The notes under the pieces: generated by a model
The model's database searches: none
The model's input: the letters and a program-made list of their open reading frames with translations, nothing else
Told to the model about the DNA's origin: nothing
Made by a program: the position numbers and the translations under genes
In this document: in pieces, positions 54,601-61,300 of the stretch
Numbering within the stretch: the first letter of the stretch is position 1
Layout of the letters: the number at the start of each line of letters is the position of its first letter
Assembly: GCA_015056815.1 (NCBI GenBank)
Contig: SVFN01000023.1
Location: 1-64,000 of the forward strand
Source: Lachnospiraceae bacterium
GTDB lineage: Bacteria; Bacillota; Clostridia; Lachnospirales; Lachnospiraceae
Length of the DNA stretch: 64,000 bases
Direction of reading: 5' to 3'

Positions 54601-55206
54601 GATGCTCCGCAGAATCAGTTATATTCAAAATACTATGATCTGATCTTTGCGTCAATGGATACGGATATTCTTGAGGTGAACGGAAACGGAATGCTTTATG
54701 CGAAAAAAACCGGCAAAACCAAAGTGGTTACGATCTGGCAGGATGGAAAGAAAAAGAACAGCAGATTGACGGAAGTGACAGTGACGGATGAGAATGGAAA
54801 GCTTCCGGGAGAAAGTGAGGCAGATCATGGCAATACCACAGAACCGAAAGGAACCAATGTGAAGCCGTCAAATACTCCGGCAAATACCGCGGTCACACTT
54901 GCAAAGGGTGCGATCAAAAAGATACAGACCAAGAAAGCATCCGACAAAAAACTGAAGATCAAGCTTACTAAGATTGCAAATGCGGATGGCTATCAGATCG
55001 CTGTTTATACCTCGAAAAAGGATGCAGCGAAGAATAAAAAGGCGATCCTTACAAAGGATGTAAAGGGTGTGAAGGCAACCTTAAAGTCCGGCAAACTGAA
55101 AGGAACGAAAAAATTATACGTAAGAGTCCGCGCTTACAGCAAAATAGACGGTAAGACCGTATACGGCGACTGGTCCGGGATCAAAAAAGTAAAAATCCGA
55201 TCATAA
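51697..55206 (+). CDS. Secreted CotH-family (kinase-like) surface protein
   Basis: This 1169-residue protein has a signal peptide (MKKRWIALALSVTLVTGLVP, cleavage near AYA). After a leader domain, the CotH core spans about 245-640: R313-GRGNSTW, YKIKLNES..LFGMGKSKHWVLLANYYD, RNKFTFYLADQLG, VFVDVVISGVYYGSYQLTQH, and GPAWDFDYVAWG, which holds the metal-binding Asp pair. CotH of Bacillus spores phosphorylates coat proteins, so this may be an extracellular protein kinase. The core is interrupted at about 485-545 by an acidic Ser/Glu linker with VSENS and VSEND repeats. An InlB-like GWYYVDENG unit, a Big_2-like part and an Fn3-like Lys-rich end (KKVKIRS) follow. AAAGGAGAGATAGT precedes the ATG. It is monocistronic, with a promoter and a terminator of its own. 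Confidence 0.85.
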   Translation: MKKRWIALALSVTLVTGLVPQGTCLRTVNAYAQETGMPETEMPESGVDDLATGETALTHDEIVAKNKQAVIDEAIALGVPDAFIRHDIAEEFKEGKLTAPQTDLADEEEEPKLKLEAVKASDKSTGLLLSKVDTGVLARTKIDLGEYDLGELKPGRLIYNMLTDYKTKGTAYLYFGDSEEPFASAVIKRTANKDWETAPNYTVDVRNAGLEGKGHIYLKFVADTALDDEDNIIPKSKVKTSLFLQGMFFTEGSTPVVEFDLDKEINTIENINGSPLHTTMGYGNMEVKIPEGYEAEYSEKPLKDATYELEYLRGRGNSTWEASKKPYKIKLNESADLFGMGKSKHWVLLANYYDYSLIRNKFTFYLADQLGLEYTPKSVFVDVVISGVYYGSYQLTQHVRIGKNNINIDDLEDDPATEEPDITGGYLLSMGDSWLSGDEGLPYISAGQYDFRLDKPEYDEKYPKEAKDAQIKYLTRYLGELDLLVNSLEESDSVSENSMEGSEEPANPGVVSEINSEAVSGIDPTVASGIDPTVSENDLEGEEEIKLPEGKTWRDYMDEQSLIDYYLLQEFSKNGDAYGSSSTYLYKVRNGKLYWGPAWDFDYVAWGAYQTDYIKWGTLENFRLKFVAPWVETLLKNDPEFKQNVIKRWKVLSDLLKEAEEDGGILDRYKEQNYYSALANYQICSSLLMDADGYGDDTQVLDDDGNPYTLNYTNEIERLKKYIHVGREWADEHIEEIDTYEWDYVMHYPQVPFYVDDETPVFVSYDMEQNTLKTEEIPEMPAKEGCVFKGWYYVDENGNEKRFTDRDLPYGYNQDSNEYYAYDLYPCYTEETDYVKAEKIEPAWDTIYVPLDRMVISEEDGLDPNMIAYEAVLVNLKSFVNVTPFDASDDALRFYQETEDGKIRQYSDDEIWINNIGETEIICRLGDLSCKLKIVAFEMEDLNQGQAFGVDKSITLKAGEYGNVHFAFDAPQNQLYSKYYDLIFASMDTDILEVNGNGMLYAKKTGKTKVVTIWQDGKKKNSRLTEVTVTDENGKLPGESEADHGNTTEPKGTNVKPSNTPANTAVTLAKGAIKKIQTKKASDKKLKIKLTKIANADGYQIAVYTSKKDAAKNKKAILTKDVKGVKATLKSGKLKGTKKLYVRVRAYSKIDGKTVYGDWSGIKKVKIRS

Positions 55207-55220
55207 AACGATGATTTCAA

Positions 55221-55264
55221 ACAGAGTTTATTGGCAAAAGAAAGTCAATAAACTCTGTTTTTTT
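55221..55264 (+). terminator. Terminator after the CotH gene
   Basis: ACAGAGTTTATTG (55221-55233) pairs perfectly with CAATAAACTCTGT (55246-55258), and a long T-run follows. Confidence 0.93.
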
Positions 55265-55279
55265 GTAAAAAAAACAGCG

Positions 55280-55301
55280 ATTGTCCACCTGGGGGGACTA
55301 T
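55280..55301 (+). promoter_or_regulatory. 22-bp G/C-rich dyad, copy 2 (shared with 4433)
   Basis: The same 22 bases as at 4433-4454 stand here. The -10 box TATAAT (55322-55327, AAGTATAATTA context) begins 20 nt after the dyad, against 29 nt in copy 1. That difference is close to one helical turn and would keep a bound activator on the same DNA face. No convincing -35 box is seen in either place. Confidence 0.7.
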
Positions 55302-55381
55302 ATTTTTGAAAATGAATGAAGTATAATTACACTGAATGTTTTTGTGAAAAAGCGAAACGGATACAATGAAGGAGAAAGGAC

Positions 55382-56545
55382 ATGGATCAGTCAAAACGGA
55401 AACATGCGGTTGTATTTGCGATCCTGTTGTGTTTGATCGGACTATTGACCGCGGTAAGTGTCGGTGAGTATATGATCATAATAAATAAAGATGCACAGAT
55501 GCAGGCCGAGGCGGCCGACGGGTCGGAAGAGGTGACGAAAGAAGAAAAAGAGGATTCCGGATTGATTGAACAGCTTGCAGGCAAAGTCAAAACGGAAAAG
55601 AAAGAGGAAAACGGACAGAAAGAAGAAAAGACAGATCCTTCGCAGGATGGGGTTACGGCACATGGAGCACTTCATCTGGAGGGGACGCAGATTGTGGATG
55701 AGCATGGGAGGCCGACCAGACTTCGGGGGATGAGCAGTCATGGAATGATGTGGTATCCGCAGTATACGAATTACAGTGCGATAAAGACTACCGCAGATTA
55801 CGGGGCAAACGTATTCCGGATCGCCATGTATTCGGAAGAGCCCTATACCGGATACAATGTGAATAAAGAGATCAATACCGGCGTGATGTATGCGGCCATC
55901 GAAAACGTAAAAGCCGCGGATCTTTATGCTATCGTGGACTGGCATGTTCTGGAGGATGCCAATCCCTTAAATCATATGGAGGAAGCCAAAGGATTTTTTG
56001 AGGAAATATCCGCACATTACGGCAATGATCCGGGGATCCTTTATGAGATCTGCAATGAGCCAAACGGTGATACCACCTGGGACGATATTTATGAATATGC
56101 CGGTCAGGTCATTCCGATCATTCGCAGCCATGCCCCGGATGCGCTGATCATTGTCGGGACCACAGATTACAGCTACGGATTTAATACGTCGCTCTATTCA
56201 AAACCGCTGGAATTTGACAATGTCATGTATGCGTTTCATTATTATGCCGGACTGCACAATGATGATTATGAGAATATCATCACGGATGCGCTGGCAGGCG
56301 GCCTTCCGGTGTTTGTATCGGAATGGGGAATGGATACGGACAAAACAGAAGAGGCATTGGCGGAAGGCAGGAAATTTGCGGATTTTTTGCGGAAGAATCA
56401 GATCAGTTTTGCAGCCTGGTCACTTTCTAATAAACAGGAATGCTTTTCAGCCATCAGGAGTGACTGCAACAAGCTATGCGGTTGGACGAAAGAAGATCTG
56501 ACACCGGTGGGAGAGATCCTCTTTGATGCATTAGCGGAAGAATAA
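55382..56545 (+). CDS. Membrane-anchored GH5 endo-beta-glucanase
   Basis: This 387-residue enzyme has an N-terminal signal anchor (VVFAILLCLIGLLTAVSVGE), a charged Lys/Glu linker of about 65 residues, and then the GH5 barrel. Seen are GMSSHGMMWYPQYTNYSAIK, NVFRIAMYSEEP, DWHVLEDANPLNH, the acid/base E226 in ICNEPNGDTTW, and the nucleophile E314 in PVFVSEWGMD. GH5 enzymes of this type cut beta-1,4-glucans. The gene is 21 bp upstream of a BcsA-like synthase, the arrangement of cellulose operons where a BcsZ/CcsZ-type hydrolase trims the new chain. GAAGGAGAAAGGAC precedes the ATG, and the 22-bp dyad promoter lies upstream. Confidence 0.92.
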   Translation: MDQSKRKHAVVFAILLCLIGLLTAVSVGEYMIIINKDAQMQAEAADGSEEVTKEEKEDSGLIEQLAGKVKTEKKEENGQKEEKTDPSQDGVTAHGALHLEGTQIVDEHGRPTRLRGMSSHGMMWYPQYTNYSAIKTTADYGANVFRIAMYSEEPYTGYNVNKEINTGVMYAAIENVKAADLYAIVDWHVLEDANPLNHMEEAKGFFEEISAHYGNDPGILYEICNEPNGDTTWDDIYEYAGQVIPIIRSHAPDALIIVGTTDYSYGFNTSLYSKPLEFDNVMYAFHYYAGLHNDDYENIITDALAGGLPVFVSEWGMDTDKTEEALAEGRKFADFLRKNQISFAAWSLSNKQECFSAIRSDCNKLCGWTKEDLTPVGEILFDALAEE

Positions 56546-56566
56546 ACGGAAAGAAGCGTAATTATC

Positions 56567-58237
56567 ATGAAAAAGAAAATATTTTGGAATAAATTCTGGA
56601 TCGTTCTGACTTTATTGCTAACGGTCATTTATCTGGGATGGAGGATTTTTCGGACGGTGCCTTATGAGAAAAATCTGCTCTCGTATGTGTTCTGGGTGCT
56701 GCTTCTGGCAGCGGAAATGTTCGGTCTGTTTGAGATGGCCGTTCATTTCTATAATATGTATGATTATGGAAACAACAAGGTGGAAAAACCGAAGCTTGAT
56801 GAGCGGATCTTCCCCGAAGTGGATGTTTTTGTGCCAAGCTTTAACGAATCGGCAGCATTGATCAGACAGACCTTGGAGGCGTGCAAAAAAATGAAATATC
56901 CTGACCCGGAGAAAGTACATATCTATCTGTGCGATGATGGGGAAAGGGAAGAGATGCAGAAACTTGCCGGGCAGCTGGGAGTGGAGTATCTGGCAAGAAC
57001 CGTGCACAACAGTGCCAAGGCGGGAAATCTGAATTATGCGCTAAAGCACTCCGGATCTCCGCTGATTGCAGTCTTTGATGCGGATATGATGCCGACCGAG
57101 GAATTTTTAATGGAGACGGTTCCGTATTTTGCGAAAAACGTTGAGATTTTGCGCAAATACAAAAAACAAAAGAAGGCACAAACAGTCAATGAGTATGAGA
57201 GACAGCATATGACCGGTTTTGTCCAGACACCGCAGAATTTCTATCAGCCAGATCTGTTTCAGAAAAATTTATATGCAGAAGATCATATTCCGAATGAGCA
57301 GGATTATTTTTATCACGTGGTACAGATGTCCAAGAACAAATCCAACAGTGTGATCTTCGGCGGGACCAATGCGATGCTGTGGCGTGCTGCGCTTGTGGAA
57401 GTCGGCGGATTTGTGGAGGATGTGGTTACAGAGGATTTCGCGACGGGGATTGAGCTGGAGAAAAAGGGGTATCGTGGGATCGCGATCGATACGATCCTGG
57501 CAAGCGGACTGCCGGCCATGACATTCTCTGATATGATCCACCAGCGTAAGCGGTGGGCGAAGGGCTGTATCCAGTCCGGGCACAAAACAGGATTTTTAAA
57601 GTCCAAAGAGTTAAACTTTTATCAGAAGATCAATTATTTTACCAGCATCAGCTACTGGTATAATTCCTGCAAGCGCCTGGCATATTTTGCTGCGCCGGTG
57701 GCATTCGCACTGTTTGGCATCGTATCTGTGGAGTGCAGGCTGTCTGAGGTGTTGCTGTTCTGGCTCCCCATGTATCTTTGCACCGTTATCTGCATGCGCC
57801 GGTTTTCGGGTCATGTCAGGGTGACGAAATGGACAGATATTTATGAGAATACCTTCTTCCCGTATCTTCTGCCTTCCGTACTGAAGGAATCACTCGGGAA
57901 AAAGCAGAAACAATTTGTCGTGACCGGCAAGGAAAGTGATAAAAAAAAGAACAGCAGCTTCAAATATATGCTGCCTTATCTTGCCGGGGTGATCCTGTCG
58001 GTGGTTTCGATCATCAGGGTATTGGCGTTGTCGGCAAGCGAACAGACCGTTACCTATGTGGTCATTATCTTCTGGCTGTTTATTAACCTTTACTATATGG
58101 TGATGAGCCTCTATGTATCCTGGGGGCGCAGCATGACGGAGGATCTGTTCGCACAAAAAGAGCTTCCTCATAAGCTGGGAAAGGTTCGGGTGGATGAGGT
58201 TTTTACGGCTCTTTTGCGACATCTGACGGAAGTCTGA
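56567..58237 (+). CDS. BcsA/cellulose-synthase-like family 2 glycosyltransferase
   Basis: This 556-residue membrane synthase has two N-terminal helices and then the GT2 domain: D-A-D at 171-173 (VFDADMMP), T288-E289-D290 as the catalytic TED, and Q326-R-K-R-W330 as the QxxRW acceptor site. Four or more C-terminal helices form the export channel. A VDVFVPSFNES start and LCDDGEREE are also typical of processive beta-glycan synthases. No PilZ domain is seen at the C-terminus, so cyclic-di-GMP control of the BcsA kind is unlikely, and no BcsB-like partner is next to it. It is probably co-transcribed with GH5 and makes a cellulose-like beta-glucan; the polymer is inferred from the GH5 partner. Confidence 0.9.
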   Translation: MKKKIFWNKFWIVLTLLLTVIYLGWRIFRTVPYEKNLLSYVFWVLLLAAEMFGLFEMAVHFYNMYDYGNNKVEKPKLDERIFPEVDVFVPSFNESAALIRQTLEACKKMKYPDPEKVHIYLCDDGEREEMQKLAGQLGVEYLARTVHNSAKAGNLNYALKHSGSPLIAVFDADMMPTEEFLMETVPYFAKNVEILRKYKKQKKAQTVNEYERQHMTGFVQTPQNFYQPDLFQKNLYAEDHIPNEQDYFYHVVQMSKNKSNSVIFGGTNAMLWRAALVEVGGFVEDVVTEDFATGIELEKKGYRGIAIDTILASGLPAMTFSDMIHQRKRWAKGCIQSGHKTGFLKSKELNFYQKINYFTSISYWYNSCKRLAYFAAPVAFALFGIVSVECRLSEVLLFWLPMYLCTVICMRRFSGHVRVTKWTDIYENTFFPYLLPSVLKESLGKKQKQFVVTGKESDKKKNSSFKYMLPYLAGVILSVVSIIRVLALSASEQTVTYVVIIFWLFINLYYMVMSLYVSWGRSMTEDLFAQKELPHKLGKVRVDEVFTALLRHLTEV

Positions 58238-58393
58238 TACGGTATTAACACACAGTCTTTTGTGGTTGATATATAAAATGGAAATGCTTCTGAGCGTTTT
58301 GTGCTTAGAATATATCTGTATGGAAAGGAGTTGGGAGAAAGGGAGAAAAGAAAAACGGGAATGTAAGGACATAATTTTCAGAAAGGAGTTTTT

Positions 58394-61300
58394 ATGAAAA
58401 CGAAACAAAAAGCAAAACAGTATTTTGCAGGCATATTGCTTATGGCAGTTCTGTTTCTGCTTGCAGGAAAGAACAACGTTTTGACAGTGTCTGCTGATAC
58501 GGTATCGGACGATACGGTATCCAACAATGGCGTGATATTTGATAAAATGGTGGATCCGGACACGGGAGAGATTATAAGGGTAACTATCGATACACCGCAG
58601 TGTCTGCGGTTTATACTTTTTCCGAATCATGATGATGCGGAAGAAGTAAGCTACAATATGGGTGTATATTTTTCGAAAAACAAATATGACCAATGGCCGG
58701 AATATGAGGAAGTGATCATTCCTTCTTCTTTTACGGATGCGGAACAAAACGAAACTTATCCGGTTACCCGGATTTCCTATATCGATCCGACCAAGACGAA
58801 GTATGATGCAAAACAGGAGAAAACTATTTCTCATGTGAAAAAAATAGTTATTTCGGAAGGAATACGGGTAATACCGGAGATTTCTGACGAAGAGACTTGT
58901 GAGGATATTGAGTTTCCGGATACGATTGAATGGATCAAGGACAGATACCAGACGGATAAAGGATTACTTCGGCATAATGAGATAGACGGCTATTATGACA
59001 ATGTCGGTGAAAACGGTCTTGACAATGTGCAAAAGGTGAAAAAGGTCGTTCCTTCCTACGTGGAGAAGATCACACCGGATGCGGATGGTAACCGTTATGT
59101 CGGTTCTGTACTGGTCGATCATGTCTATGACGCGGAGGATGATACCATTGTGTTAAGGGACGACTGTACACAGATCGCGCATTTTGCATTCTGCGGGAAC
59201 GATGCCGTAAAGAAAGTGGAAGTTCCTTCCACAGTGCGCAGAATTTCCGGCTATGCGTTCGCTGGCTGCTCTTCTTTAACGGAAGTAACCGGTGAAGCGT
59301 GTGAGATCGGGGCTGCCTGCTTTGCGGGTACGGCATTGGAGGAATTCCCGTATGCACTGATGGCGGATATGAAGCAGATCCCCTGGGCTGCATTTGCAGG
59401 CTGTCAGGCTATGACGGTGGATGGCGAGCGATTCTCGGAATTATCGATCGAGAACATTGCTACGTCTGCGTTTGCGGGCGCGACGTCCGTGAAGGAGATC
59501 GTACTGCCGGACAGCGTGCAAAACATTGAAAGCTTTGCGTTCAGAGGCTGTACTTCACTGGAAGAGTTTACAACCGGTGAAAACAGCAGATTATCCCATA
59601 TCGGTTATGATGCCTTTGGCTATACATGCGATGGAAGCATGGATCAGTTAGTAAAGATCGGGGATGACGAAAACGGAAACTATGCGGCTTACAGCAAGAT
59701 CCTTGCAAAGCGCGCAGCGCCGATCAGACGTCTTGTACTCCCTGCAAATGCGATTTCATCGCAAGCGCCCGGAATGATGGCGGGTAACAGGTATCTGGAG
59801 GAGGTAGTGTTTTATCCGGCAAAGGAAGAAACCAGAATGATCCCGTATCGCATGTTTGCGGGCTGTAGTGCATTAAAGGAATTCGCACTCCCGGACAATG
59901 TGAAAGAGATCGCTTATCAGGCCTTTGCAGGATGTCTCAGTCTGGAAAAGTTTGTTTCTACACAGGACTCTAAATTGCAACGTCTCCATTATGAATGCTT
60001 TGGCTGGAGCGATTACAGCAAGGACGTGGATTTTGTTTTAAGAGGATATACAAGTTCGGACAAACAGATCAGCAAATACGGTGCTCCCATCAAAGAGATC
60101 TCCTTGATCTGTGATGCACAAGCATTCAACGGATATAGTATAAGCACCGGTCTTTTTGCAGGGAATAAGGCACTTGAAACAGTGGAATTTCTGGCAAAAA
60201 AAAATCCGAACAGCACTTCCATCGTGTTCCAGACCTTTATGGGATGCTCTTCCCTTAAGAATATCCTGTATACCGATGGAGATACGACGATCCGGGCGCT
60301 TCCGGATAATGTCACAAATTTGGAAATGGCGTCTTTTGCGGATTGTGATTCTCTGGAGGAGATTGCCTTTACACCGGCTTCCCGGCTGCAGGACATTGGA
60401 TTTGGTACCTTTGGCTGGCATGATATCAATACCGGAGTTGCCTTTCCGATTTCAAGTTGGTTTGACATCGGAAAACGCACGGTGACAAAAGAAGGTACTC
60501 CCATCAGGGAAATGACCCTGCCCAGTACTGCTCATATGGGAGTGGCTTTGTTTGCGGGAAACAAGGTGCTTGAAAAGGTGACTTACCTGAAACCGGAGTC
60601 TGACGGGATGATAGATGGGAATAGCATAGAGGCACAGACTTTTATGGATTGTATAAAGCTGAGTGAGATCATCTATCGGGACGGTGATAAAGAAGAGAAG
60701 ATCATTCCGGATAATTTTTCATCCATCGGTTATGCTGCTTTCGCGGGCTGTGAGTCTTTAAAAGATATTTCATTTGGAGAACAATCGAATATGAACGTCC
60801 TGGATTACAGCAGCTTTGGTTTTGTGCCATACGGAGAGATCCAGCCCTCCGGAGTGGAGTCGATTCAGATCCCTGCCAGTGTAAATAATATTGCAGCAGG
60901 ACTTTTCTGCGGCTCTGAGTCTTTGAAGAGCGTGCGCTTTAGTGATAAGCCGAATGGCAGTGACGGATACATTGACTTTATGGCATTTAGCAACTGTCCG
61001 AGTCTGATGAGCGTGGAAGGATTGGGAAATATGAAAGCGCTGTACTCCAGGGCGTTTGCAGATGACGTCGCCTTGAAAGAGATCGATCTGACGGGTGTGG
61101 AAAGCATTGGCTTTAAAGCTTTTGAGAATACGGCACTCAAAGAAGTGGTATTTCCGCAGTCTGTTTGTTATGTAGGAGAGAATGCTTTTGCAAATTGCCC
61201 GAAGTTAAGAAAGATCGTGGTTCAGTCCTTAATGGATTGGCGAAATGCACAGTATAATGATAGTGGCTGGTATCAGACGATCGCCAATATGACCGGTGTG

